In this document: positions 19,941 to 29,710 of the stretch, one piece after another
How the letters are laid out: each line of letters opens with the position of its first letter
How positions within the stretch are numbered: position 1 is the first letter of the stretch
Origin: Polynucleobacter finlandensis
Lineage (GTDB): Bacteria > Pseudomonadota > Gammaproteobacteria > Burkholderiales > Burkholderiaceae
Direction: 5' to 3'
Length of the DNA stretch: 64,000 nt
Assembly: GCF_018881755.1 (NCBI RefSeq)
Contig: NZ_JACVPS010000005.1
Location: 62,001 to 126,000 of the forward strand
Position numbers and translations under genes: made by a program
Notes under the pieces: generated by a model
The model's input: only the letters and a program-made list of their open reading frames with translations
The model's database searches: none
Told to the model about the DNA's origin: nothing

Positions 19941-21143
19941 ATGACTCAAATGTCCTCCCTGAGCCCTATTTTCCCAAGTCGACTACCAAAGGTAGGTACT
20001 ACTGTTTTTACAGTGATGTCAGCATTAGCGGCCAAGCACAAGGCGATTAATTTAGGACAAGGTTTCCCTGATTTCTCATGTGATCGAGATTTACTTGCGC
20101 AAGTAAACCAAGCGATGCTGGACGATCGTAATCAATATCCGCCAATGATAGGCATTCCAGAATTGCGAAATGGCATACGCGACAAGATTCAGCGCTTGTA
20201 TGGGCATGAATATGATGCTGATTCAGAAATTACTATTACCGCGGGCGGTACTCAAGGCATTTTGACTGCCGTCATGTCTTGCGTCTCACCTGGTGACGAA
20301 GTGGTCATCATTGAGCCTGCTTATGATTCTTATAGACCCTCAATTGATTTGGCCGGCGGAAAAGTGATTGCAGTTTCATTGAAGGCTATTCGTGATGAAC
20401 AGAATCAAGTTAGCTCATATGAAATTCCCTGGGATCAGTTAGAAAAAGTAATCAACTCCAAAACCCGCCTGATCATGATCAACACACCACACAATCCTAC
20501 GGGAATGGTTTGGCAGCGGTCTGATTTGGATAAGCTTGCAGCACTAGTCAAACATACCAATGCCTTGATTCTGAGTGATGAAGTGTACGAACACATGGTG
20601 TACGACGGTGCACTGCACGAGAGCATTGCCAGGCACCCAGAGCTTGTCAACAGGAGCTTCCTAATATCGAGCTTTGGCAAGACTTATCACGTTACCGGTT
20701 GGAAAGTTGGCTATGTAGCTGCACCAGTAGAGCTTATGAAAGAGTTTCGTAAGGTACATCAGTTCAATGTCTTCACAGTCAATACGCCAATGCAATACGG
20801 ACTGGCCAAGTATTTGGAGCAACCACAGCACTACCTTAATCTTCCCAAGTTTTATCAAGTTAAACGCGATTTTTTTAAAGCAGGCTTAGAGAAAACTGGC
20901 TTTAAATTGCTACCCACACCTGGTACGTATTTCCAATGCGTTGACTACAGCAAGATTGCATCACCACAAAGTAAATTGAACGAGGCTGATTTTTGCACTT
21001 GGCTCACCACTGAGATTGGAGTTGCCGCCATTCCCGTTTCCGCCTTTTATGAAACGCCGGTTGAATCTGGTGTGGTTCGTTTTTGCTTTGCTAAAAAAGA
21101 GCAAACCCTCACTGATGCATTACAGCGTTTAGAGAAACTTTAG
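19941..21143 (+). CDS. PLP-dependent class I/II aminotransferase, YbdL-like
   Basis: A 400-residue fold-type I aminotransferase. The PLP lysine is in SSFGKTYHVTGWKVGY. Other motifs are INLGQGFPDFSCD near the N-terminus, NTPHNPTGMVW, and the Arg-containing GVVRFCFAKK near the end. The pattern is closest to the methionine aminotransferase YbdL / kynurenine aminotransferase group, so a role in methionine salvage or aromatic keto-acid transamination is likely but not proven. The Met at residue 4 is an alternative start. Confidence 0.87.
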   Translation: MTQMSSLSPIFPSRLPKVGTTVFTVMSALAAKHKAINLGQGFPDFSCDRDLLAQVNQAMLDDRNQYPPMIGIPELRNGIRDKIQRLYGHEYDADSEITITAGGTQGILTAVMSCVSPGDEVVIIEPAYDSYRPSIDLAGGKVIAVSLKAIRDEQNQVSSYEIPWDQLEKVINSKTRLIMINTPHNPTGMVWQRSDLDKLAALVKHTNALILSDEVYEHMVYDGALHESIARHPELVNRSFLISSFGKTYHVTGWKVGYVAAPVELMKEFRKVHQFNVFTVNTPMQYGLAKYLEQPQHYLNLPKFYQVKRDFFKAGLEKTGFKLLPTPGTYFQCVDYSKIASPQSKLNEADFCTWLTTEIGVAAIPVSAFYETPVESGVVRFCFAKKEQTLTDALQRLEKL

Positions 21144-21155
21144 AAAGACAATCTG

Positions 21156-21890
21156 ATGGCCATGAATAAGATCAAAAAAGATGTAATCGATGTATATAGC
21201 TGGCCAACACCCAATGGCCACAAAGTACACATCATGTTGGAAGAATGTGGTTATAAACTTGGTCGCGACTGGATTGCGCATCCGGTGGATATTGGCGCTG
21301 GAGACCAGTTCAAAACCGAGTTTCTAGAGATCAGCCCCAATAACAAGATTCCAGCGATAGTCGATCCAAAGGGTCCAGATGGCAAACCCATCAGCGTCTT
21401 TGAGTCTGGCGCCATCTTGCTCTATTTGGCAGGTAAAACTGGGAAGTTTCTTCCCAAAACAACCCGGGCAAAATATGAAGTCCTTCAGTGGCTCATGTTC
21501 CAAATGGGGGGATTGGGCCCCATGCTTGGGCAAAACCACCATTTCAGGCTCTACGCCCCTGAGAAAATCGAATACGCAGTCAACCGTTACACCAATGAAG
21601 CAAAGCGTTTGTATGGAGTGCTGGATACTCAATTAAAAGATAATGCTTATGTGGCAGGAAAAGAATATTCCATAGCGGATATGGCGATCTTTCCCTGGAC
21701 CAGAAATTGGAAAAATCAAGGAATCGATATCAATGAATATCCGCACTTTAAGCGTTGGTTTGAAAAAGTTGGAGAGCGCCCTGCTGTCAAGCGTGGCGTT
21801 GAAGTATTAACTGCATTACGCAAGCCCTTGCATGACGATAAAGCAAGAGAGCAATTATTTGGTTCAACCCAGTATCAAAAAAGGAAATAA
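21156..21890 (+). CDS. Glutathione S-transferase family protein (YfcG/Nu-class-like)
   Basis: A 244-residue glutathione transferase: N-terminal thioredoxin-like domain (about residues 10-95) and C-terminal helical domain. VYSWPTPNGHKVHIMLEE, LEISPNNKIPAIVDP and VFESGAILLYLA form the glutathione site. The NNKIPAI pattern is typical of the YfcG/YghU group, which act as disulfide reductases and peroxidases using glutathione. It lies 12 nt after the aminotransferase and 1 nt before the 3-hydroxybutyryl-CoA dehydrogenase, so the three are probably co-transcribed. The start could also be the ATG at 21162. Confidence 0.9.
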   Translation: MAMNKIKKDVIDVYSWPTPNGHKVHIMLEECGYKLGRDWIAHPVDIGAGDQFKTEFLEISPNNKIPAIVDPKGPDGKPISVFESGAILLYLAGKTGKFLPKTTRAKYEVLQWLMFQMGGLGPMLGQNHHFRLYAPEKIEYAVNRYTNEAKRLYGVLDTQLKDNAYVAGKEYSIADMAIFPWTRNWKNQGIDINEYPHFKRWFEKVGERPAVKRGVEVLTALRKPLHDDKAREQLFGSTQYQKRK

Positions 21891-21891
21891 C

Positions 21892-22746
21892 GTGAGCATT
21901 CAGTCTGTTGGCGTAATTGGCGCAGGAACTATGGGTAATGGCATTGCACAAGTATGTGCAGTTGCTGGTCTAAATGTCGTGATGGTCGATATTAACGATG
22001 CAGCGGTTGAGCGCGGCTTATCGCAAATTAGCAAAAGTCTCGATCGCCTCGTCAAAAAAGAAACCTTAACGCCTGAAGCCAAAGAAGCGGCGCTCAAAAA
22101 GATTAAAGGCAGCACCTCTTATGCCGACTTCAAAGGCCTGGGCTTAGTGATTGAAGCTGCGACAGAAAACCAAGCTATTAAAGAAAAGATTTTGAAGCAG
22201 GTCGATGAGATTGTTGATAAAGACACAATCATTGCCACAAACACCTCATCACTTTCGATTACCAAGCTTGCAGCACTCGATTCAAATCCTGCACGTTTTA
22301 TTGGTATGCATTTCTTCAACCCACCTCCCTTGATGGCTTTGGTTGAAGTGATACGCGGTTTGCAAACCAGTGATGCCACTCATGCTGCCATTATTGAAAT
22401 GGCCAAACGCGTTGGCAAGGAACCTATTACCGTTAAGAACTCCCCAGGGTTTGTCGTTAACCGTATTCTGCTGCCAATGATTAATGAGGCATTCTTTGTT
22501 TTATATGAAGGCTTAGCTAGTCCTGAGGATATCGATGCAGGCATGAAGTTGGGCTGCAATCAACCAATCGGTCCCCTAGCACTGGCAGATTTAATTGGCC
22601 TAGATACATGCCTAGCAGTAATGGAAGTGTATTTCGAAAACTTCAGCGATTCTAAATATCGCCCTTGTCCGCTACTTCGTGAAATGGTTGCCGCCGGATA
22701 CTTAGGCCGCAAGACTGGTCGCGGCGTTTATACCTACAATAAATAA
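21892..22746 (+). CDS. 3-hydroxybutyryl-CoA dehydrogenase
   Basis: The enzyme oxidises (S)-3-hydroxyacyl-CoA to 3-ketoacyl-CoA with NAD(P). The N-terminal Rossmann motif is VGVIGAGTMGNGIAQVCA. The catalytic His is in GMHFFNPPPLM, with SPGFVVNRILLPMINEA further on. I start at the GTG at 21892 with an AAGGA site directly upstream; this gives 284 residues, the size of single-domain Hbd/PaaH-type enzymes. Upstream in-frame codons overlap the GST gene and do not resemble the family. Confidence 0.94.
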   Translation: MSIQSVGVIGAGTMGNGIAQVCAVAGLNVVMVDINDAAVERGLSQISKSLDRLVKKETLTPEAKEAALKKIKGSTSYADFKGLGLVIEAATENQAIKEKILKQVDEIVDKDTIIATNTSSLSITKLAALDSNPARFIGMHFFNPPPLMALVEVIRGLQTSDATHAAIIEMAKRVGKEPITVKNSPGFVVNRILLPMINEAFFVLYEGLASPEDIDAGMKLGCNQPIGPLALADLIGLDTCLAVMEVYFENFSDSKYRPCPLLREMVAAGYLGRKTGRGVYTYNK

Positions 22747-22778
22747 TCCTTCAACTAACCCTTACCTAGAAACTTTTT

Positions 22779-23258
22779 GTGAACCCTTTATCACCACTCA
22801 TACGTAAATTAGCCTATGCCGGACTAATTCCATTTGTCGCATTAGCCCTCATGGTCCAGCTGGCGCCAACTCCTGTGAACTATCTGAGCGCAGAGTCTTT
22901 GGCTGGCTATGGCGCCATCATCACATCATTTATGGGTGCAATCCATTGGGGGGCAAATTTACACACTCTAGGCAAACCTTTGAGTGGCGATCGTTGGGTA
23001 GATCGAAATGCATGGATCTGGGGTGTTATTCCAGCGCTGGTTTCTTGGGTTGCCTTGCATATTTATATCCCTGTGGGTTTACTAATTCTTGCAGCGACCT
23101 TAGTCATCCAACGCAATATCGATCAAAACACCTACTCGTACTATTTTGAGAGCGATGAAGCACGACAGGCGTTTATGGCCATGCGCAAGCATCTGACCAC
23201 CGTTGCTGTGACTTGCTTGATTTGGGCGGCCATCGTTATTCTCTTTATACAGGCGTAA
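22779..23258 (+). CDS. DUF3429-like inner-membrane protein
   Basis: A 159-residue membrane protein with about five hydrophobic helices. The SFMGAIHWGANLH segment in the second helix is a signature I associate with DUF3429 proteins, whose function is unknown. The start is a GTG. It lies between the 3-hydroxybutyryl-CoA dehydrogenase and rarA on the same strand. Confidence 0.85.
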   Translation: MNPLSPLIRKLAYAGLIPFVALALMVQLAPTPVNYLSAESLAGYGAIITSFMGAIHWGANLHTLGKPLSGDRWVDRNAWIWGVIPALVSWVALHIYIPVGLLILAATLVIQRNIDQNTYSYYFESDEARQAFMAMRKHLTTVAVTCLIWAAIVILFIQA

Positions 23259-23270
23259 TTCAGCTCGGTA

Positions 23271-24584
23271 ATGTCCAGTCTGTTTGATAGCACACCACCG
23301 CCACCTCTAGCGGAGGCTTTGCGTCCAAAAACGATTGAAGAAGTGATTGGTCAGACCCATTTATTGGCATCTGGCAAACCACTCAACTTAGCCTTTGGTT
23401 CAGGCCAGCCCCACTCTATGATTTTGTGGGGGCCTCCAGGCGTTGGCAAAACAACGCTAGCCCGTTTGTCCGCCAAAGCTTTTGATCGTGATTTCATTGC
23501 CATCTCAGCGGTCTTGGCTGGCGTGAAAGAGATTCGTGAATCGATTGAGCAAGCCCAGCAAAACATGGCGCAATATGGCCGCCAAACAATTTTGTTCGTG
23601 GATGAGATCCACCGCTTCAATAAGAGCCAACAAGATGCTTTGCTACCGCATGTGGAATCTGGTCTCTTTACCTTTATCGGTGCTACTACTGAAAACCCTT
23701 CATTTGAAGTTAACTCAGCCCTGCTATCACGCGCACAGGTATACGTACTGAAGTCTCTGAGTTCTACAGAATTACGGCAGCTCTTTGACAGAGCACATCA
23801 GCATGCCATGCCCACGATTGAGTTTGATGCTGCTGCAATCGATAGCCTTATTACCAATGCGGATGGTGATGCTCGTCGCCTGTTGAACTTGGTTGAACAA
23901 ATAAGCAATGCGCTTTCCGGTATAGGCGCCTCAATCACCAAGATTGATCAGGCATTCATTGACAATGCGTTAACGGTTCATGCAAGACGTTTTGATAAAG
24001 GCGGTGATCAGTTTTACGATCAGATTTCTGCGCTTCATAAATCCGTGCGGGGCTCCAATGCCGATGCAGCCCTGTATTGGTTTTGCAGAATGCTCGATGG
24101 CGGTGCTGACCCACGTTATTTAGCCCGACGCATTATTCGCATGGCTTGGGAAGATATTGGCCTGGCCGATCCCAGAGCGATTCAATTGGCAAATGATGCA
24201 GCTCAAACCTATGAGCGACTAGGCTCCCCAGAGGGTGAGCTAGCACTTGGGCAGGCGGTAATCTATTTAGCGGTCGCATCGAAGAGCAATGCCAGTTATA
24301 TGGCCTTCAATGCCGCCCGCGCATATGTTGCAAATGATCAAAGCAAGCCTGTTCCCAATCATTTGCGCAATGCACCGACTAAGCTGATGAAAGAGATGGG
24401 GCATGGAAAAGAATATCGCTATGCCCATGATGAAGCGCATGGCTATGCGGCCGGAGAAAGCTACCTGCCTGAAGGTATGAGTGAGCCACATTGGTATCAG
24501 CCGGTTGAGCGTGGACTAGAAACCCAGATCGCAGAGAAGATGGCTTTCTTAAGAAAACTAGATCTAGAGGCCAAGAAGAAATGA
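23271..24584 (+). CDS. rarA: Replication-associated recombination protein A (AAA+ ATPase)
   Basis: RarA (MgsA) is a clamp-loader-like ATPase that acts at stalled replication forks. Walker A is GPPGVGKTTLARL, Walker B is LFVDEIHRFNKSQQD, and sensor 1 lies in FIGATTENPSFEVN. The C-terminal tetramerisation domain has LDGGADPRYLARRIIRMAWEDIGLAD-type sequence. The 437-residue length is normal. Its stop overlaps the next ATG by 4 nt. Confidence 0.96.
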   Translation: MSSLFDSTPPPPLAEALRPKTIEEVIGQTHLLASGKPLNLAFGSGQPHSMILWGPPGVGKTTLARLSAKAFDRDFIAISAVLAGVKEIRESIEQAQQNMAQYGRQTILFVDEIHRFNKSQQDALLPHVESGLFTFIGATTENPSFEVNSALLSRAQVYVLKSLSSTELRQLFDRAHQHAMPTIEFDAAAIDSLITNADGDARRLLNLVEQISNALSGIGASITKIDQAFIDNALTVHARRFDKGGDQFYDQISALHKSVRGSNADAALYWFCRMLDGGADPRYLARRIIRMAWEDIGLADPRAIQLANDAAQTYERLGSPEGELALGQAVIYLAVASKSNASYMAFNAARAYVANDQSKPVPNHLRNAPTKLMKEMGHGKEYRYAHDEAHGYAAGESYLPEGMSEPHWYQPVERGLETQIAEKMAFLRKLDLEAKKK

Positions 24585-25204
24585 GTTCCAAACTAAAAGC
24601 CGTCTTTTATTACGACATCATCTCTCCTTTTTCTTACTTTTACGTCATGCAACGCCAACGTTTAGATCAATATTTAGATATCGTGCCAGTTCCCATTCTG
24701 TTGGGCGGACTATTACGCTCCACGAATAATCATGGGCCAGGCGAAATCGCTGCCAAAAGGCCTCACACCTATCAATACTGCATTTGGCTGGCTAGTAAAT
24801 TAGCGTTGCCATTCAAGTTTCCTGCACACCATCCATTTTCAACTGTTGCTGCACAACGCTTACTAGTGCAGATTAATGCCGATTGGAAAACAGTTGAGCG
24901 CGCCTTTACATTTGTTTGGGTTGAAGGCAAAGATCCCAATTTGGCCTGGTCAGAATTTTGTCTCTATTTAGGCGTATCAGCAGATACCGCAATCCCTTCA
25001 TCTCTAGAGGTTAAAGAAAAACTCATCCTTAATACCAATCAGGCTCAGAGTGACGGCGCCTTTGGCGTTCCGAGTTTGGTTGTCAACGGGCAATGCTTCT
25101 GGGGTGTCGATACAATAGATTGGACTTTAGATTTTCTGAAGCACCCAAAGATGTTTGATGAATTAGCCTATCAAAATGCTAAACACATGCCCAACGGCTT
25201 TTAA
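24581..25204 (+). CDS. 2-hydroxychromene-2-carboxylate isomerase family (DsbA-like)
   Basis: A 207-residue DsbA-fold protein of the Kappa-GST/HCCA isomerase family. The start AVFYYDIISPFSYFYVMQ has Ser in the active-site position instead of CxxC. GAFGVPSLVVNGQCFWGVD is the cis-Pro loop. HCCA isomerase acts in naphthalene degradation, but many members occur in genomes without that pathway and no such genes are near, so the substrate is open. The gene overlaps rarA by 4 nt. Confidence 0.87.
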   Translation: MSSKLKAVFYYDIISPFSYFYVMQRQRLDQYLDIVPVPILLGGLLRSTNNHGPGEIAAKRPHTYQYCIWLASKLALPFKFPAHHPFSTVAAQRLLVQINADWKTVERAFTFVWVEGKDPNLAWSEFCLYLGVSADTAIPSSLEVKEKLILNTNQAQSDGAFGVPSLVVNGQCFWGVDTIDWTLDFLKHPKMFDELAYQNAKHMPNGF

Positions 25205-25225
25205 CCACCCACTATTAGGACAACC

Positions 25226-25786
25226 ATGAATAAAATAATCGCAGCCCTGTTGCTCACTATTGGCTGCTCCCTGAGCGCCCTGGCTTTAGCTGGCCCTAAA
25301 GTGGAATTCAAGACCAATATGGGTAACTTTGTCGTTGAGCTTGATTCTGAAAAAGCACCTAAGACAAGCGCTAATTTTCTGAACTATGTCAAAAGCGGTT
25401 TTTATAACGGCACTATTTTTCATCGCGTCATTGATGGATTCATGATTCAAGGTGGGGGCTTTACTCCGGATATGAATCAAAAGCCAACCAATGCACCGGT
25501 GGCTTCAGAAGCTCAAAATGGTTTGAAGAACCAGATCTATACCATTGCCATGGCTCGCACCTCTGATCCTGACTCTGCAACAGCCCAATTTTTTATTAAC
25601 GTAAAAGATAATCAAGGCCTTGATTACCCGAACGCAATGGGCAATGGCTACACAGTATTCGGTAAGGTGATTTCTGGCTCACAAACTATTGATGCCATTC
25701 GCAAAGTACCGACCATAGTCGCGGGTCGCATGTCTGATGTACCAAGTAAAACTGTCATCATCGAGTCGGCGACTATTCTCAAATAA
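25226..25786 (+). CDS. Periplasmic cyclophilin-type peptidyl-prolyl isomerase
   Basis: A 186-residue cyclophilin with a signal peptide (about residues 1-22, ending ALALAG). Prolyl-isomerase motifs are FHRVIDGFMIQGGGF, with the catalytic Arg, and TAQFFINVKDN. This corresponds to PpiA-type enzymes that help fold envelope proteins in the periplasm. It is followed by pabBC after a 31-nt gap. Confidence 0.94.
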   Translation: MNKIIAALLLTIGCSLSALALAGPKVEFKTNMGNFVVELDSEKAPKTSANFLNYVKSGFYNGTIFHRVIDGFMIQGGGFTPDMNQKPTNAPVASEAQNGLKNQIYTIAMARTSDPDSATAQFFINVKDNQGLDYPNAMGNGYTVFGKVISGSQTIDAIRKVPTIVAGRMSDVPSKTVIIESATILK

Positions 25787-25817
25787 TGAATCAACTCTAG
25801 GTAACCGAGGGTTAGCA

Positions 25818-27638
25818 ATGATTTTGCTAGATGATTCGCAAAGTAGCTCAAGCAAACCCTCGAGTCGCCTTTATGAAGATGCGTCTCACTCTTGGTGCAT
25901 TTACCCAAGCAATACTGACGAACAGTCTTGGCAAGATATTAATCATTGCCTCACAGAAATCTCTAGCTCCTTGAGTCGTGGAGAGTTTGTAGTAGCAGCC
26001 TTTGCATACGAACTTGGGAATCTCATTCACCACTTACCATCGAGAGCTTCAAAACACCCCCTCATTCAGGCATGGTCTTTTAACACTTATCAAGCGCTTT
26101 CAAAAGAGCAAGTGGATGATCTGATCACAAGTCGCTTAGTGGCACTCGATCCAGCAGATCGTATTGCTGGCGTATCGGATGTTCATGAATCTCTTACTGA
26201 AGAACGCTTTGCTACTGACATTGAGCGTATTCAAGAATATATCCGTTGCGGCGATACCTATCAGATCAATCACACCTATCGCATCCAGGGAAAATCCTAT
26301 GGTTCACCACTGGCTCTGTATTCTCTGCTACGCAAACGTCAGCCCGGTCGCTTTGGCGCGCTGATTGAAAACAACCCGCAATTTATTCTTTCGCAATCAC
26401 CTGAACTGTTTATTCAACGCCAAGGCAATCTGATTACAGCGATGCCAATGAAAGGTACTGCCAGTGCTTTAGATAGTTCAGCGAATCAGCTATCGGATGA
26501 CCCAAAAAATCGCGCAGAAAACTTAATGATTGTCGATTTGCTACGCAATGATCTAGGTCGTCTCGCCATTCCTGGATCAGTCAACACTCCAAAACTCTTT
26601 GAAGTTGCCAGACATGGCGATGTTTTGCAAATGACCTCAACCGTTCAGGCCGAACTGAAGCCAGAAACCAGCTTGTCCGATATTTTGCAGGCCGTCTTTC
26701 CTTGTGGCTCAGTAACGGGTGCGCCTAAGAAACGCAGCATGCAAATTATTCAGGATTTAGAGCCAGAAGATCGCGGCTATTACTGTGGAGCATTAGGTTG
26801 GCTTGATCCCAATGGTGATTTTGCCTTGAGTGTTCCTATTCGGACTATTGAAATCCAACAAGATCCCGATACACTCACATCCACCCTCTCTCTTGGCGTT
26901 GGCGCAGGCATTACGATTGATTCGATACCCAAGCAAGAATGGCAGGAATGTCATATCAAATCTTCATTCTTAACTGATCTACCCAGCGGCGTTGGTTTAT
27001 TTGAAACCATTCTCATTAAAAATGGCGCGCCTCAGTTGCTCGACTCACATCTAAATCGCCTTAGCAGCTCCGCCGCATCGCTCGGAATTCCCTTTCAGGA
27101 ATCTGACGCTAAGGAGCTGATTGCTGCAACTTGCATGACAGTCGACTCGGATGAAGCATGTCGCTTACGGCTTGATCTCGAAGTCAGCGGAAAATTATCT
27201 TGCACATTGGGATTGCTTCACCCCCTACCAGCTAAAGTCAAAATCTTTTGGGCGAAGGATCTCTTAGAAAATCCAGCAGATGCCATTTTGCATCCCGGCA
27301 ATGCGCTCTTACGCCATAAAAGTACTCACAGGAAGATGTATGACGATGCTTGGCAGGCGGCAGTGGCTAAGGGTGGCTTTGACGCGCTCTTCACCAATGA
27401 GCAGGGCTTCGTAACGGAAGGTGGCAGATCTAGCATTTTTATCAAGCTTGATAATTCTGACGAATGGCTAACGCCACCCTTATCTGCGGGCGTTCTGCCA
27501 GGAGTGATGCGTGCCAGCATGCTTGCTAATCCTCAATGGAATATCCGTGAAGCCAACCTGACTATTGATGATGTAATAAATGCAAAAGAGATTATGCTAA
27601 GTAATGCTTTGCGTGGTCCTATCTCAGCTTATTTTTAG
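25818..27638 (+). CDS. pabBC: Fused aminodeoxychorismate synthase component I / aminodeoxychorismate lyase
   Basis: The protein makes p-aminobenzoate for folate synthesis. Residues about 1-400 are a chorismate-binding PabB domain (CGDTYQINHTYRIQG, AMPMKGTASAL, RNDLGRLAIPG, CGSVTGAPKKRSMQII). Residues about 410-606 are a class IV aminotransferase PabC domain (GLFETILIKNGAPQLLDSHL, RHKSTHRKMYDDAW with the PLP lysine, and TEGGRSSIFI). I start at the ATG at 25818 with a GAGG site; the frame is open upstream but overlaps the cyclophilin gene. PabA is not in the window, so the glutaminase must be encoded elsewhere. Confidence 0.93.
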   Translation: MILLDDSQSSSSKPSSRLYEDASHSWCIYPSNTDEQSWQDINHCLTEISSSLSRGEFVVAAFAYELGNLIHHLPSRASKHPLIQAWSFNTYQALSKEQVDDLITSRLVALDPADRIAGVSDVHESLTEERFATDIERIQEYIRCGDTYQINHTYRIQGKSYGSPLALYSLLRKRQPGRFGALIENNPQFILSQSPELFIQRQGNLITAMPMKGTASALDSSANQLSDDPKNRAENLMIVDLLRNDLGRLAIPGSVNTPKLFEVARHGDVLQMTSTVQAELKPETSLSDILQAVFPCGSVTGAPKKRSMQIIQDLEPEDRGYYCGALGWLDPNGDFALSVPIRTIEIQQDPDTLTSTLSLGVGAGITIDSIPKQEWQECHIKSSFLTDLPSGVGLFETILIKNGAPQLLDSHLNRLSSSAASLGIPFQESDAKELIAATCMTVDSDEACRLRLDLEVSGKLSCTLGLLHPLPAKVKIFWAKDLLENPADAILHPGNALLRHKSTHRKMYDDAWQAAVAKGGFDALFTNEQGFVTEGGRSSIFIKLDNSDEWLTPPLSAGVLPGVMRASMLANPQWNIREANLTIDDVINAKEIMLSNALRGPISAYF

Positions 27639-27647
27639 AAAGTATTC

Positions 27648-28208
27648 ATGAAGTTCTGCTCCAATTGCGCAGCACCCATTACGATCCGAGTTCCAGCTGA
27701 CGATACTCGTGAACGTCATGTGTGTGACGCTTGCGGCAGTATTCATTATCAAAATCCTCGCAACGTCGTCGGCAGCATCCCCGTTTACGGAAATCAAGTA
27801 TTACTCTGTCGTCGCGCCATTGAGCCTAGACTTGGCTATTGGACGCTCCCAGCCGGATTTATGGAGCTTGGTGAAAGCACTAGCGCTGGCGCTGTGAGAG
27901 AAACCCTTGAAGAAGCTGGCGCTCTCGTAGAGATTGGGCCTTTGTATTCACTACTGAATGTGCCGCATGCTGAACAAGTTCACCTTTTTTATCTCGCCGC
28001 CATGTCAACTCCCCATTTTTTGGCTGGTGAAGAAAGTCTCGAGGTAGCACTCTTTGATGAAAAAGATATCCCTTGGGCTGAGATTGCCTTTCCGACGGTG
28101 AAACAAACGCTGGAATGGTTTTTTGCAGATCGTGCTGCCGGTCTATTTGAGGGTTCAATCGAGCTCAATGTGCGTAGTCGCGATGTCTTGCGCGGCGAGA
28201 AGATTTAA
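27648..28208 (+). CDS. Nudix hydrolase with N-terminal zinc ribbon
   Basis: A 186-residue protein. A zinc ribbon with Cys4, Cys7, Cys26 and Cys29 comes first. A textbook Nudix box (Gx5Ex7REx2EExG) follows at residues 70-92, starting GFMELGE. The ribbon plus Nudix layout resembles part of NAD pyrophosphatase NudC but lacks its N-terminal domain; the substrate is a nucleoside diphosphate linked to another group, unknown here. It lies 9 nt after pabBC and 12 nt before aat. Confidence 0.92.
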   Translation: MKFCSNCAAPITIRVPADDTRERHVCDACGSIHYQNPRNVVGSIPVYGNQVLLCRRAIEPRLGYWTLPAGFMELGESTSAGAVRETLEEAGALVEIGPLYSLLNVPHAEQVHLFYLAAMSTPHFLAGEESLEVALFDEKDIPWAEIAFPTVKQTLEWFFADRAAGLFEGSIELNVRSRDVLRGEKI

Positions 28209-28220
28209 GTTTCTAAGGCT

Positions 28221-28958
28221 ATGGCTCAAATACGTTGGCTAGGTTTAGATGACGCCTTCCCCAACCCCTTTTATGAAGAAGATCCAGACCCTAGCGTCCC
28301 GGGCTTAATCGCCGTGAGTGAAAAAATTTATCCCGGACAATTATCAGCAGCTTATCAATTGGGTATTTTTCCTTGGTACTCAGATAATCAACCTGTACTG
28401 TGGTGGTCACCAGACCCAAGGATGGTTTTAATGCCGCAGAACTTTAAGTGCAGTGACTCTTTAAAAAAATCCATACGCCATTTTTGCAACGATTCGCATT
28501 CACAGATTGTGGTGGATAGCGACTTTGGGGCTGTGGTGCGGGCTTGCGCTACCAGTAAACGCAAAGAACAAGATGGCACATGGATCACCCATGAAATCAT
28601 GGAGGCTTATACACAGCTGCATGAACAAGGTCATGCACATAGCATTGCAGTAATAGAGCAAAACCAACTCATCGGCGGTCTGTACTGCGTTTCCTTTGGT
28701 GGGATGGTGTTTGGTGAATCGATGTTTAGCCGCCAAACCGATGCCTCTAAGCTAGCATTGGCTGCTCTGTGTGCGTGGTGCCAGCAGCATCAAGTAGCGA
28801 TGATCGATTGTCAACAAGAGACCCAACACCTGAGTTCTCTGGGGGCTGCACCGATTTCCAGGGAAGCATTTTTGCGCCAAATGCAGATTTCATTAAATCA
28901 AACTAATATAGACATAACTTGGGATTTTGGAAAAGATATTCTGAATCATTGGCTATGA
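28221..28958 (+). CDS. aat: Leucyl/phenylalanyl-tRNA--protein transferase
   Basis: Aat transfers Leu or Phe from aminoacyl-tRNA to proteins with N-terminal Arg or Lys, marking them for ClpAP degradation. [23 protein letters not shown] and [17 protein letters not shown] motifs are family signatures (positions about 51-73 and 160-175). The length of 245 residues is normal. Its stop overlaps the start of bpt (ATGA), so both N-end-rule transferases are coupled. Confidence 0.96.
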   Translation: MAQIRWLGLDDAFPNPFYEEDPDPSVPGLIAVSEKIYPGQLSAAYQLGIFPWYSDNQPVLWWSPDPRMVLMPQNFKCSDSLKKSIRHFCNDSHSQIVVDSDFGAVVRACATSKRKEQDGTWITHEIMEAYTQLHEQGHAHSIAVIEQNQLIGGLYCVSFGGMVFGESMFSRQTDASKLALAALCAWCQQHQVAMIDCQQETQHLSSLGAAPISREAFLRQMQISLNQTNIDITWDFGKDILNHWL

Positions 28959-29701
28959 CGCAACTCAAAGAACTCCCTCTCACCGCATTGCAGTTTTATG
29001 CCACTGCACCCTACCCTTGTAGTTATTTACCAGGTAAAACAGCGCGCTCCCAAGTTGCTACGCCCTCACACTTAATTCATGCTGATATTTACGGCGAACT
29101 CGTCAATGCAGGATTTCGTCGTAGTGGCTTGTATACCTATCGCCCATATTGTGATGAATGCCGAGCTTGCATTGCCACCAGAGTCTTGGTCAATCAATTT
29201 AATCCCACTCGTAGCCAACGTCGCGCATTCAAAAAACACAGCAACCTAGAGGCGCACGTTTTAAAGCTCGGCTATCAGGAAGAGCATTACCAACTCTATC
29301 AGCGCTATCAAAATAGTCGGCATTCTGGTGGCGAGATGGATCAAGAAGATCAAGATCAGTACATGCAGTTTTTATTGCAAAGTCGCGTGAACTCCAGAAT
29401 TGTGGAATTTAGAGATGGCGCCAATGATCAGCATCCGGGCCGACTTCGGATGGTCAGCATGATCGACATCCTGGAACAAGGTATTTCCTCGGTTTACACC
29501 TTCTTCGATACCGAAACCAGTGGGGCAAGTTACGGCAGCTACAGCATTCTTTGGCAGATACAGCAAGCCATAGACCTCAAGCTGCCCTATGTCTATCTTG
29601 GCTACTACATTGAAGATAGTGAAAAGATGTCTTACAAATCCAAGTATCAACCCATCGAAGGATTGATCAATGATCACTGGCAAGTCATCGCTGAGCCATA
29701 A
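28955..29701 (+). CDS. bpt: Aspartate/glutamate leucyltransferase (ATE family)
   Basis: Bpt adds leucine to proteins with N-terminal Asp or Glu, the second bacterial N-degron route. The N-terminal [18 protein letters not shown] and the [12 protein letters not shown] motif are conserved in arginyl/leucyl-transferases, as is [10 protein letters not shown] further on. I start at the ATG at 28955, which overlaps the aat stop by 4 nt and gives 248 residues; 12 upstream codons in frame lie inside aat. Confidence 0.95.
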   Translation: MTQLKELPLTALQFYATAPYPCSYLPGKTARSQVATPSHLIHADIYGELVNAGFRRSGLYTYRPYCDECRACIATRVLVNQFNPTRSQRRAFKKHSNLEAHVLKLGYQEEHYQLYQRYQNSRHSGGEMDQEDQDQYMQFLLQSRVNSRIVEFRDGANDQHPGRLRMVSMIDILEQGISSVYTFFDTETSGASYGSYSILWQIQQAIDLKLPYVYLGYYIEDSEKMSYKSKYQPIEGLINDHWQVIAEP

Positions 29702-29710
29702 TATCTACCC

